DNA from: Mesorhizobium hawassense
GTDB taxonomy: Bacteria > Pseudomonadota > Alphaproteobacteria > Rhizobiales > Rhizobiaceae
Assembly: GCF_003289945.1 (NCBI RefSeq)
Contig: NZ_QMBP01000005.1
Location: 62,001-126,000, forward strand
Direction: 5' to 3'
DNA length: 64,000 bases
Positions within the stretch are counted from its first letter, which is position 1, and the number at the start of each line of letters is the position of its first letter. The notes below the pieces were generated by a model. The model was given only the letters and a program-made list of their open reading frames with translations, made no database searches and was not told where the DNA came from. The position numbers were made by a program, and so were the translations under genes. Of the stretch, positions 45,719 through 53,153 are shown piece after piece.

Positions 45719-46399
45719 ATGTCAGGAGAGTTTGCAAAGCGTCCGGCATCTCGGCGCAGAAAGCGCACCAACGACCCGGAGGGCATGCGCCGGCGCGTGC
45801 TCGACGTGGCCGAAGACTCCTTCCAGGCGCGCGGCTATCACGCTTCGAGCCTCGGCGACCTGATGGCGGCGGCCGGCGTCACCGGCGGCGCGCTGCACCA
45901 TCATTTCCCGACCAAGAAGGCGCTGGCGCTGGCAGTGATCGGGGAGCGGGTCGCGGCGGCGGTCGAGAAGACCTGGATCGAGCCGGTGCTTGCGGCAGCC
46001 TCGGCCCGCGAGGGCGTTCGCACTGTGTTCGGGGCGGTGGCGGCGGAGCTTGAGCAACAGGGCTATGTGCGCGGCTGTCCGCTCAACAATTTGGCGCATG
46101 AACTGTCGCTGGCCGACGACGAGTTTCGGTCGGCGCTGGCCGGAATCTTCGCCGGCTGGCGGCAGACCATTGCGGACAAGATGCGGGCTGACCAGACGAA
46201 TGGCGGGGAGGGGGGGGTTGACCCGGATCGCTTCGCGGCGCTTGCCGTCGCCGCCTATTCCGGCGCCATGTCGATGGCCAAGACGTCACAGGATGCCGGG
46301 GTCTTGCGGGAGTGCTTGAAGGGATTGGAGAGCGTCCAGCCGCCGCCGAGCGGACCGGCAGCGAGGCGCCGCCGCAGGGTGTTGGTGCACATCCGGTAA
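45719..46399 (+). CDS. TetR-family regulator (226 aa)
   Basis: Helix-turn-helix at residues ~25-70 (DVAEDSFQARGYHASSLGDLMAAAGVTGGALHHHFPTKKALALAVI), with the CPLNNLAHELS motif of the TetR_C_11/YcdC-like ligand domain. The C-terminal ~25 residues (SGPAARRRRRVLVHIR) are basic and atypical. It likely represses the divergent NIPSNAP gene and itself via the AAAACAG palindromes. Confidence 0.9.
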   Translation: MSGEFAKRPASRRRKRTNDPEGMRRRVLDVAEDSFQARGYHASSLGDLMAAAGVTGGALHHHFPTKKALALAVIGERVAAAVEKTWIEPVLAAASAREGVRTVFGAVAAELEQQGYVRGCPLNNLAHELSLADDEFRSALAGIFAGWRQTIADKMRADQTNGGEGGVDPDRFAALAVAAYSGAMSMAKTSQDAGVLRECLKGLESVQPPPSGPAARRRRRVLVHIR

Positions 46400-46609
46400 T
46401 TATTCCGTCATTCCCCGAGATGCTTCTGCATTCGAGGAATACAAGGTCGCGCTTGGGTAGGTGGCATTGCCCCTGCTGGCCCCCCAGCTCCCCTGATGAC
46501 CCCAAAGCGGGTGCTGTTCGGAGATTTCCAACTCGTATTGCCTTTGCAGGGCCGCTCGGAGGCCCCCGTCCTGAAGTTCGAACCACCGACTGCGATAGTC
46601 TATCGCCAT
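46400..46609 (-). CDS. Doubtful hypothetical protein (69 aa)
   Basis: An open frame with no motif. The C-terminal SSNAEASRGMTE resembles translated intergenic repeat, so the frame may be spurious or repeat-extended. It touches the end of the TetR gene. Confidence 0.25.
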   Translation of the reverse strand: MAIDYRSRWFELQDGGLRAALQRQYELEISEQHPLWGHQGSWGASRGNATYPSATLYSSNAEASRGMTE

Positions 46610-46612
46610 GCC

Positions 46613-47200
46613 TCACTCCTTCAGCGGCTTGATCGTCTCGAACCCCACCTCGCTCTGCGCGCTCGTGCCTTCGTCGTAGCGCCGCGCCAGCACCGCTTGC
46701 AGGTCCGGCGAATAAAGCGCGGTGAAACTGTCGATCACATTGCCGGAATCGCCGGTGATAGTCTCGTCGACCACCAGCACATTGTATTTGCAGTCGCCGA
46801 GCTTGTAGCTGTCCTTGCCCTTGACCGTCACCGCCAGCGTTTCGGTGCCCTTCGGCGGCTTCTTCGACGACAGCCGCACGAAATCGATCTTGCTTTTGGC
46901 GTCGGCCTTCAGCGGGAACAGCTTCTTCAAGTCGCCGAGCGGGATCATCGACAGCCGTCCGGTGTCGCTGTCGCGAAAAACCTCGATCAGCCCGGCATAG
47001 AGATACTGCGTCTGCGGCGAGTCCGACTGGTATTTGTTGGCGACCGCGACCATGCCGCCCGGCGCCGGGCGGAACTCGCTGCTGATACCCGCCTTTTCGA
47101 GCACGAAGCCGGCTTTCGCGGATTTGGCGTCGATGCAGTCCGCGGCCTGCGCGGCGCCGGCGAGCATGGCGAGCGTCATCCCGGTTGCAACGGTTTTCAT
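46613..47200 (-). CDS. Periplasmic hypothetical protein (195 aa)
   Basis: Signal peptide (MKTVATGMTLAMLAGAAQAA). The mature domain has two Cys (DCIDAKS, GDCKYNV) and is probably beta-rich (YLYAGLIEVFRDSDTGRLSMIPLGDLKKLFPLK). ATG 47200 has GGAGGAAGG upstream. Divergent from the metallophosphoesterase, with a perfect palindrome between them. Not a family I can name. Confidence 0.7.
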   Translation of the reverse strand: MKTVATGMTLAMLAGAAQAADCIDAKSAKAGFVLEKAGISSEFRPAPGGMVAVANKYQSDSPQTQYLYAGLIEVFRDSDTGRLSMIPLGDLKKLFPLKADAKSKIDFVRLSSKKPPKGTETLAVTVKGKDSYKLGDCKYNVLVVDETITGDSGNVIDSFTALYSPDLQAVLARRYDEGTSAQSEVGFETIKPLKE

Positions 47201-47265
47201 GCCTTCCTCCCCTGGGTGCATTCCGGAAGGAATGACAGACCCCCGCCTTGCTGTCGACCCAAGAG

Positions 47266-47289
47266 CTTTTGATGCCAAGGCATCAAAAG
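47266..47289. promoter_or_regulatory. Perfect palindrome in divergent promoter region
   Basis: Arms CTTTTGATGCC and its exact complement around AA, located between the starts of the periplasmic protein and metallophosphoesterase genes. It could be an operator; a terminator is less likely since both genes begin rather than end here. Confidence 0.5.
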
Positions 47290-47326
47290 TCTCGAGCGCG
47301 CCAAACTGGACGAAACGGCGTCGAGC

Positions 47327-48778
47327 ATGTTCAATCATTTGACGATGAATCGCCCTTCGCCGCCAACCACTTCGCGCCGCATCTTCATCGCCCGCTTGGG
47401 CGGCCTCGCCGCCGCCTGCGCCTTGCCGCGCGTGGCCTTCGGCCAGACCGGCAAGCGCATCCAGCCGGTCGACGCCACCTTCCTCTTCATCGCCGATATC
47501 CACGCCTGCCGCATGGCGAGCGGCTTGAGTCCTCATTGCGCGCAGGAGGGTAAGACCGACGCCGCGCTCCTGCGCAACGTCGCGGCCCTGAACGCCATTG
47601 CCGACAGGGAGTGGCCCGCCGAGATCGACGGCGTTTCCACCGGCCTGCATTCGGCCGGCACCCGCATCGGCACGCCGCTCGGCCTCGTCACCGGCGGCGA
47701 CATCACCGACGATGGCGGCGGCCAGGTCACCGAGCCCAGCGAAGGCACGCAGCTTCTGCAGTTCTCGCAGCGCTATCAGCAAGGCGTCGGGCCGGACCGC
47801 GTCCACATCCCCGTCTATGTCGGGCTCGGCAACCACGATCTCGACCAGAACGGCTCGCGGCCGCATGTCGACTGGTATCGCCGCGAACTGCGCGACTATG
47901 TCGAGGTCAACCATCGCCCCGGCGTGTTCTTCAAGCCGCCGGTGCCGGCCACCGAATACGACGTCGACACCGATTGCTATTCCTGGGACTGGGGTGGCCT
48001 GCATCTCGTCCAGACGCATCGCTTCGCCGGCGACACCGGCCATGGCGCGCCGAGCAGCCTGCCCTGGCTGAAGCAGGACCTCGCCACCTATGCCGGCGAC
48101 GGCCGTCCGGTGATCCTGTTCCAGCATTATGGCTGGGACACGTTCTCGACCGAGCGCTGGGATCCAGTGAAGCGCACCTATGACGACGATGGCGCCGGCC
48201 GCCCGCATTGGTGGGGCGACGCCGACCGCCAGGCGCTGCTGGCGGCGATCAAGGGCTACAACGTCATCGCCGTCTTCCACGGCCACCAGCACGAGGTGCC
48301 GATGATCTACCAGCGTGACGGGCTCGATCTGGTCAAGCCGAAGGCCGCCTATATGGGCGGTTTCGCGCTGGCCAGGGTCACGGCCGACAACATGGATGTG
48401 GTGCTCGGCGAAGCGGCCGGTGACCATGGCGAGATCGTCTTCACCAACGCCTTCGCCAAGCAATTCCAGACGGAAAGAGGCCGCCTCGCGGCGGCCTCTT
48501 TCCGTGCGCCTTGTTACCAAGGCAAAATGGCTCAGGGACTAGAACGCCTTTTTGACCTTGTCCTTCACGTCGCCATAGGCCTTCTGCACCTTGCCGGCGA
48601 GCTTGTCGGCAGCGCCTTCTACCTGGGTCCGCCGGTTGCCGGTGGCCTTGCCCGCCGCCTGCTTGACCGAACCCTTCATCTGCTTGGCAATACCGGCGAC
48701 CTGATCCCTGTTCACCATGCGCGCATCTCCTGGGTCTCAATGGGAGCTGAATGCGAGAGCCGCATCCGGGTCTCATAA
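47327..48778 (+). CDS. Tat-exported metallophosphoesterase, extended C-terminus (483 aa)
   Basis: A twin-arginine signal (TSRRIFIARLGGLAAACALPRVAFG) precedes a calcineurin-like phosphoesterase: FIADIHA (D, H), TGGDIT (D), GLGNHD (N, H) and FHGHQHE (H-x-H) supply the two-metal centre. Likely a periplasmic phosphodiesterase or phosphatase. The domain seems complete near residue 380 (FTNAFAKQF). The final ~100 residues are encoded across a 15-bp-stem terminator hairpin and antisense to csbD, so the natural stop has probably been lost. Confidence 0.8.
   Translation: MFNHLTMNRPSPPTTSRRIFIARLGGLAAACALPRVAFGQTGKRIQPVDATFLFIADIHACRMASGLSPHCAQEGKTDAALLRNVAALNAIADREWPAEIDGVSTGLHSAGTRIGTPLGLVTGGDITDDGGGQVTEPSEGTQLLQFSQRYQQGVGPDRVHIPVYVGLGNHDLDQNGSRPHVDWYRRELRDYVEVNHRPGVFFKPPVPATEYDVDTDCYSWDWGGLHLVQTHRFAGDTGHGAPSSLPWLKQDLATYAGDGRPVILFQHYGWDTFSTERWDPVKRTYDDDGAGRPHWWGDADRQALLAAIKGYNVIAVFHGHQHEVPMIYQRDGLDLVKPKAAYMGGFALARVTADNMDVVLGEAAGDHGEIVFTNAFAKQFQTERGRLAAASFRAPCYQGKMAQGLERLFDLVLHVAIGLLHLAGELVGSAFYLGPPVAGGLARRLLDRTLHLLGNTGDLIPVHHARISWVSMGAECESRIRVS
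48471..48504. terminator. Strong bidirectional hairpin inside reading frame
   Basis: CGGAAAGAGGCCGCC, loop TCGC, then the exact complement. A-rich and T-rich edges allow termination in both directions: for the phosphoesterase on + and for csbD on minus. Confidence 0.75.
48539..48718 (-). CDS. CsbD-family stress protein (59 aa)
   Basis: MVNRDQVAGIAKQMKGSVKQ...GNRRTQVEGAADKLAGKVQKAYGDVKDKV is the standard CsbD repeat pattern, a small hydrophilic helical protein induced by general stress. A perfect EcfG promoter lies 58 bp upstream. It is encoded entirely antisense to the extended 3' end of the phosphoesterase frame. ATG 48718 has GGAG upstream. Confidence 0.88.
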   Translation of the reverse strand: MVNRDQVAGIAKQMKGSVKQAAGKATGNRRTQVEGAADKLAGKVQKAYGDVKDKVKKAF

Positions 48779-48801
48779 CGTGCCGAACCGGTTTGGGTTC
48801 C
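48777..48801 (-). promoter_or_regulatory. EcfG-type promoter of csbD
   Basis: Minus strand GGAAC (48801-48797), 16 bases, CGTT (48780-48777), an exact consensus match. Confidence 0.78.
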
Positions 48802-48902
48802 CGACCCCGGCGACGTCTTTGCGCCGACGGTTGCGTCGCGCGACGCAATCCGGTTAGGCTTCGCCGCGGCTGCGAGTGAGGGCGGCCGGGGGGAACCTTG
48901 TT

Positions 48903-50339
48903 TTGCGTCTTCGCGTGGCCTTTGTCGCAGTGCTGATGGCCGTGGCCGGCTGCGTCGCCGACGATGTCGGGCCGATCAACGTGCTGACCACCGAGGTCGG
49001 CCATCCGTCGCCCACCTACATCCCTGATCCCGCCGATGACGGCTCGACGGTCGTTGGCTTGGCATTCTCCGGCGGCGGCACGCGGGCGGCGGCTTTTTCC
49101 TATGGTGTGTTGCGGGCGCTGGACGACGTCGTCATCGACGAACGGCCGAAGCGGCGCACGCTGGTCGACGACATCAGGATGATCTCCGGCGCTTCCGGGG
49201 GCGCCATCGCCGCCGCCTATTTCGGCTACAAAGGCAGGGACGGCTATCAGGATTTCCGCGAGCGTTTCCTGACCCAGAACGCCGAGGCCGATCTCAGGGA
49301 AGCGATCTCGCCGGTCAATCTGGTGCGCGCCTATTATGGCGGCGTCAACGACCGCAGCGGTTTCGCCAGATGGCTGAACGACCACTTGTTCGACGGCGCG
49401 ACCTTCAAGGCGCTGCACAGGCCGAAAGGGCCGATCGTCTGGATCAACGCATCCGATATCTACAACCGCACGCCGTTCCTGTTCACCTACGACACTTTCG
49501 CGGCGTTGTGCAGCGATCTCGACAAGGTGCGGCTTGCCGACGGCGTCGCCGCGTCGGCCGCCGTGCCCGTCGTCTTCGCGCCGATCGTGGTCGCGGCGAC
49601 CAGCCCTGATTGCGGCTATCACCGGCCCGGGTGGCTCAGTCAGGCGCTGGCCGACCGCAACGCCTCGCTGCGGCTCAAGGCCTATGCAGGTGCGCTCGAC
49701 GCTTACCAGAACGCCGGCCCGCACGATTATGTGAAGCTGCTGGACGGCGGCCTCACCGACAATATCGGCGTCACCGGCTTCACCCTCGAACGCTCGGCCG
49801 CCGGTACGCCGTATGGGCCGCTGTCGCCCTCCGAAGCCGTGCGCCTGAACACGCTGATCTTCATCGTCGTCGACGCCGGCAGCGGCTCCAACAAAGCCTG
49901 GACGAAGTCGCTGCACGGACCGAAGGCCAGCGAGCTTTTCAATGTGACGACCAGCACCACGCTTGCGGCCTCGGTGCGCGACGAGTTCGATGCGCTGAAG
50001 CTTGCCGTCTCGCAGTGGAAGGGTGAACTGGTGCGCTTTCGCTGCGGCCTGCCGGGCTCTACCGTTTCGGCCTATCGCGGCTCGGCCGGCGGCTGGAACT
50101 GCCGCGATGTCCGGCTCGTCGTCCAGCATCTGTCCTTCGCCGATGTCGATCCGGCGACCGAAGCGAAGCTGAACGACATCCCGACCAGGCTCAGGCTGCC
50201 GGTCGACCAGGTCGACCTCCTGATCGGCGCCGGCCGCAAGGCGCTCGGGGTCAATCCCGACATAAACGCGGCGGTCGCCGCGATCCGGGCCCGCGCCGGC
50301 ATCAGACCGGCGGCGATCACGACGGCCGCAGTGAATTGA
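48903..50339 (+). CDS. Patatin-like phospholipase lipoprotein (478 aa)
   Basis: TTG 48903 is preferred because GGGGGGAA precedes it and the lipoprotein signal starts there, with the acylated Cys17 in VAGC. Patatin features: oxyanion loop AFSGGGTRAAAF, nucleophile elbow SGASGGAI (G-x-S-x-G) and the catalytic Asp in LLDGGLTDN. Expected to hydrolyse phospholipids or other acyl esters at the membrane. GTG 48876 and 48915 are other starts. Divergent from csbD. Confidence 0.85.
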   Translation: MRLRVAFVAVLMAVAGCVADDVGPINVLTTEVGHPSPTYIPDPADDGSTVVGLAFSGGGTRAAAFSYGVLRALDDVVIDERPKRRTLVDDIRMISGASGGAIAAAYFGYKGRDGYQDFRERFLTQNAEADLREAISPVNLVRAYYGGVNDRSGFARWLNDHLFDGATFKALHRPKGPIVWINASDIYNRTPFLFTYDTFAALCSDLDKVRLADGVAASAAVPVVFAPIVVAATSPDCGYHRPGWLSQALADRNASLRLKAYAGALDAYQNAGPHDYVKLLDGGLTDNIGVTGFTLERSAAGTPYGPLSPSEAVRLNTLIFIVVDAGSGSNKAWTKSLHGPKASELFNVTTSTTLAASVRDEFDALKLAVSQWKGELVRFRCGLPGSTVSAYRGSAGGWNCRDVRLVVQHLSFADVDPATEAKLNDIPTRLRLPVDQVDLLIGAGRKALGVNPDINAAVAAIRARAGIRPAAITTAAVN

Positions 50340-50357
50340 CATCAACAGGAGACGGTC

Positions 50358-51017
50358 TTGGCAGAGTTCACCCTTTATATCGGCAACAAGTGCTTTTCCT
50401 CATGGTCGCTGCGGCCATGGGTGGCGATGAAGCACCTGGACATCCCCTTCGAGGAAAGCTTCGTGCGCCTGCGCACCCCGCAGACCTTCGCCAATCTCGC
50501 CAAGGTGTCGCCGACCGGGCTTGTGCCGGTGTTGAAGCATGATGGCAGGATCGTCTGGGAAACGCTTGCCATCCTTGAATATCTGGCAGACCTCTTTCCC
50601 GAGAAGAAGCTCTGGCCCGACGACATCGGAGCCCGTCAGCTGGCGCGGTCGGTGGCGACCGAGATGCATTCCGGCTTCCGCGAGGTCCGTTATGGCTGGC
50701 CGATGAACCTGCGCCGGCCGAAATCGCACAAGCCGCTCGATGCCGAGGGCGAGGCGCAGCGGGCGAGGATCGAGGCGATCTGGCGCCAGTGCCGCGAACA
50801 GTATGGCAAGGGCGGCCCGTTCCTGTTCGGCCATTTCACCGCGGCCGACGCCATGTACGCGCCGGTGGTCACGCGCTTCGATACTTATGGCGGCGAGCTG
50901 GCGCCGGTCACTCGCGGCTATGTCGATGCGGTGCTGGCGACGCCGGCGATGCGGCACTGGTATGCGGAAGCGGCGAAGGAGCCGTGGCCGGAGCCGGGGC
51001 CGCACGAACAGGATTAA
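50358..51017 (+). CDS. Glutathione S-transferase (219 aa)
   Basis: Thioredoxin-like N-domain (FTLYIGNKCFSSWSLRPWVAMKHLDIPFEE) with Ser in SSWSLRP as probable catalytic residue, as in zeta/maleylacetoacetate-isomerase-like GSTs, the cis-Pro GLVPVL and ETLAILEYLAD, then a helical C-domain. Detoxification or isomerisation with glutathione. TTG start, with AGGAG 8 bp upstream. Confidence 0.9.
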   Translation: MAEFTLYIGNKCFSSWSLRPWVAMKHLDIPFEESFVRLRTPQTFANLAKVSPTGLVPVLKHDGRIVWETLAILEYLADLFPEKKLWPDDIGARQLARSVATEMHSGFREVRYGWPMNLRRPKSHKPLDAEGEAQRARIEAIWRQCREQYGKGGPFLFGHFTAADAMYAPVVTRFDTYGGELAPVTRGYVDAVLATPAMRHWYAEAAKEPWPEPGPHEQD

Positions 51018-51049
51018 GCAACACGGGTTTTGGATCCCGGAGGACGACG

Positions 51050-51379
51050 ATGGCCAGTGCCGACGAAGCGGATGCGACCAAGGCGCCAAAAATCTTCCAT
51101 TGCCGGCTGATCCCGCCGCGTCCGGACTTCGCCTTCACCATGACGGATGAGGAAAGGGCGCTGATGGGCCGGCATGCCGACTATCTGCGCGCCAAGCTGC
51201 GCGAAGGCATCATGATCATGGCCGGTCCGGTCGCCGATCCAGCCGGTCCCTGGGGGTTGCTGATCCTGCGCGCCGGCAGCGAAGCCGAGGCGAGGGCGGT
51301 GACCGACGCCGATCCGGTGGCGCGTTCGGGCCGCGGCTTCCGCTATGAAATCCTGCCGATGTTGAGCGTCATCATGTAG
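51050..51379 (+). CDS. YCII-related domain protein (109 aa)
   Basis: Ferredoxin-like YCII fold (FHCRLIPPRPDFAFTMTDEERALMGRHADYLRAKLREGIMIMAGPV....ADPVARSGRGFRYEILPM) with the usual His and Asp of the putative active site. Function of the family is mostly unknown. Follows the GST gene by 32 bp and ends at a strong terminator. Confidence 0.88.
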   Translation: MASADEADATKAPKIFHCRLIPPRPDFAFTMTDEERALMGRHADYLRAKLREGIMIMAGPVADPAGPWGLLILRAGSEAEARAVTDADPVARSGRGFRYEILPMLSVIM

Positions 51380-51387
51380 GCGGCACA

Positions 51388-51437
51388 CAAAAAAGAACGC
51401 CTCTCGGGCGTTTTACGGCGCGGGAGGCGTTCTTTTT
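51388..51437. terminator. Bidirectional terminator
   Basis: AAAAGAACGCCTC near 51390 pairs with GAGGCGTTCTTTT near 51424-51437; A-run and T-run flank the stem. Confidence 0.85.
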
Positions 51438-51603
51438 GTCAACCTTTCCGAGATTTCTCTCTGAACTGCTGACCGTACCCCAATGCACGGATGCCGAAAT
51501 GGTTCCCACCCATCGCAATTTATTTGGTATCCGGCGCTCCGGAACCGAATTCAGCCTTGCCGGTGGCCACGGATGTACCGGCGCCGATAGACGGCGAGAC
51601 GAA

Positions 51604-51628
51604 GGTCAGGTCGTTGCCTGACCTTTTT
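51604..51628 (+). terminator. Orphan intrinsic terminator
   Basis: GGTCAGG, loop TCGTTG, CCTGACC, then five T. No gene on + ends here; the 370-bp gap 51438-51807 holds no convincing coding region, so this may end a small RNA. Confidence 0.55.
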
Positions 51629-51807
51629 CGTTTTCGGTCGGTGAATTGTGCGCCGCAGGTCGATTTGGATGTGCTAAGCACCGCGCCAGCAAATAGAATG
51701 CTCAGGACCAGGTGAATATTTTGTCCCTCACTTCGAAGACACAAACCGACTTGAAGCCACAAGGCGGTCAGGCTGAATCGCTTTTCAGCAGGACCCGGAC
51801 CCAGTCG

Positions 51808-51957
51808 ATGTCACTCGACCGCATCATCTCCGAACAGGATGCGGTCAACCAGGCCCGCGAGGCCAAGACCGCGCGGCTTCGCGAACTGCGCCTGGAAAAG
51901 GAAGCCGAAGAGAAGGCGGCCGCCGCTGTCGCGCCCAAGCGTGCGGGCAAACGCTGA
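51808..51957 (+). CDS. Small helical protein (49 aa)
   Basis: A single charged helix (NQAREAKTARLRELRLEKEAEEKAAAA) with a basic tail. Start ATG 51808; an upstream GTG-type extension is unlikely. Its TGA overlaps the next ATG (TGATG), placing it first in a four-gene overlapping operon. Function unknown. Confidence 0.5.
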   Translation: MSLDRIISEQDAVNQAREAKTARLRELRLEKEAEEKAAAAVAPKRAGKR

Positions 51958-52364
51958 TGGCCACCAAGCGCGTGCCGCCTACGCCGATCGCCGCCGATGC
52001 GACCATCGCCGACATGATCGAAACCCTGGACAAGCCGGTTGAATATGTCCGGCGCGTGCTGGAAAAGCTGGAACGCTGCAAGCGCGCCCATGGCGATGCC
52101 CAGGTGCGGGTCGGCGTGCGAGGCCGGGCCGAAGCGCCGAATTATCTGATCGAATATGTGCGGGAAGACGCCAAGACCCGCGAGCGGACGACGCATCAGG
52201 ATGCCGCCTATAGCGGCAGCACGCATCGTGAGTTGGCGCCGCACCATATCGAAGCAGCCGCGAGCTGGTCGCCCGAGGAGATGAACATCACGGCGGTTTC
52301 GGCGCTCATCGGCCGCCTGCGCAATCCGCGGGCGCCGTCATCGCAGGTTTCAAACGAGGACTGA
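51957..52364 (+). CDS. Hypothetical protein (135 aa)
   Basis: Soluble protein with KPVEYVRRVLEKLERCKRAHGDAQVRVGVRGRAEAPNYLIEYVRED in the middle and HHIEAAASWSPEEMNITAVSALIGRL near the end. No recognisable domain. Starts within the previous stop and ends one base before the next ATG, so it is tightly coupled in the micro-operon. Confidence 0.6.
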   Translation: MATKRVPPTPIAADATIADMIETLDKPVEYVRRVLEKLERCKRAHGDAQVRVGVRGRAEAPNYLIEYVREDAKTRERTTHQDAAYSGSTHRELAPHHIEAAASWSPEEMNITAVSALIGRLRNPRAPSSQVSNED

Positions 52365-52365
52365 A

Positions 52366-52521
52366 ATGGCCATCAAGTTTTCCGCCAAGGATCAGCCGCC
52401 GGCTCCGGCCGCTACCGCGAAACCGGCCAAGCCGGCCGCGCCGAAAGCCGACAAGTCGCTCGACGTCGATCTGTTCGAGCAGCCGGCCCAGAAGCCGCCG
52501 CGCAAGACCAGGAAGAAATAG
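52366..52521 (+). CDS. Tiny Pro/Ala/Lys-rich protein (51 aa)
   Basis: Low-complexity basic protein (PAPAATAKPAKPAAPK) with a short acidic centre (LDVDLFEQP). ATG 52366 follows the previous stop by one base; the stop is three bases before the TTG of the YkgJ gene. Retained here on operon context rather than family. Confidence 0.5.
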   Translation: MAIKFSAKDQPPAPAATAKPAKPAAPKADKSLDVDLFEQPAQKPPRKTRKK

Positions 52522-52524
52522 CGA

Positions 52525-52935
52525 TTGCCGCACGAGGCCGACCACAGCCATTTGCCCTTGCCGTCCGGCACGGCGGTCGATCCCGGCTGGCCGGCGGGCG
52601 AGGGCACGGCGGTGTTCGACTGCCAGAGCTGCGGCGCCTGCTGTTCCTATTCGGCCGACTGGCCGCGCTTCTCGACCGAGGACGACGCGCAGCTCGACCG
52701 CATCCCGGAGAAATTTATCGCGGCCGACCTCTCCGGCATGCGCTGCGACGGCGTGCGCTGCTCGGCGCTCACCGGCGAGGTCGGCAAGCACACCGCCTGC
52801 GGCATCTACGATATCCGCCCCGATGTCTGCCGCGCCTGCATGCCTGGCGGCGATGATTGCCTGATGGCGAGAGCGGCGCATGGGTTCGAACTGCCAATCT
52901 CCCCCCTTGCGGGGATTGAGGACTGGTCCGCGTAG
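52525..52935 (+). CDS. YkgJ-family Cys-cluster protein (136 aa)
   Basis: Cys cluster CQSCGACC, then RCDG.RCSAL, ACGIYDIRPDVCRAC and DDC match the YkgJ family, which binds zinc or an Fe-S cluster. TTG 52525 is preceded by AGGAAG. The last ~15 residues (ELPISPLAGIEDWSA) are encoded by a family-B intergenic repeat that begins at 52891, so the original C-terminus has been replaced. Confidence 0.82.
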   Translation: MPHEADHSHLPLPSGTAVDPGWPAGEGTAVFDCQSCGACCSYSADWPRFSTEDDAQLDRIPEKFIAADLSGMRCDGVRCSALTGEVGKHTACGIYDIRPDVCRACMPGGDDCLMARAAHGFELPISPLAGIEDWSA

Positions 52936-53125
52936 CGGACGCGAAGCCAATTGCTTGGGTTTTGCGAAGGACGAAAGCCCGGCAGGGCAGAGGGGGGCGC
53001 TGTCCCGTCGGCGTCTCAGTCGAGCTTCGATCGCACACAAGAACGGGATTCGATCGGGAAGAACAGAGGCGTGGGCGTTCCGTCGCGCCCCCTCTGGCCT
53101 GCCGGCTCTCGTTGGGCCGTCAGTC
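52891..53125. repeat. Family B repeat, degenerate composite copy
   Basis: TGCCAATCTCCCCCCTTG and GGCAGGGCAGAGGGGGGCGC flank a diverged centre; an inverted end-fragment (GCGCCCCCTCTGGCCTGCCG) lies at 53083-53105. The left edge is inside the YkgJ reading frame. Confidence 0.65.
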
Positions 53126-53153
53126 GTCGCATCATTGGCCGCTCAGGCCGACG

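Noticed and set aside
51520..51762. An 80-codon minus-strand frame with a short hydrophobic stretch (VLSILFAGAVLS)
   Set aside because: It resembles an export signal, but there is no suitable start or ribosome site before it and the rest lacks features; kept only as a possibility.
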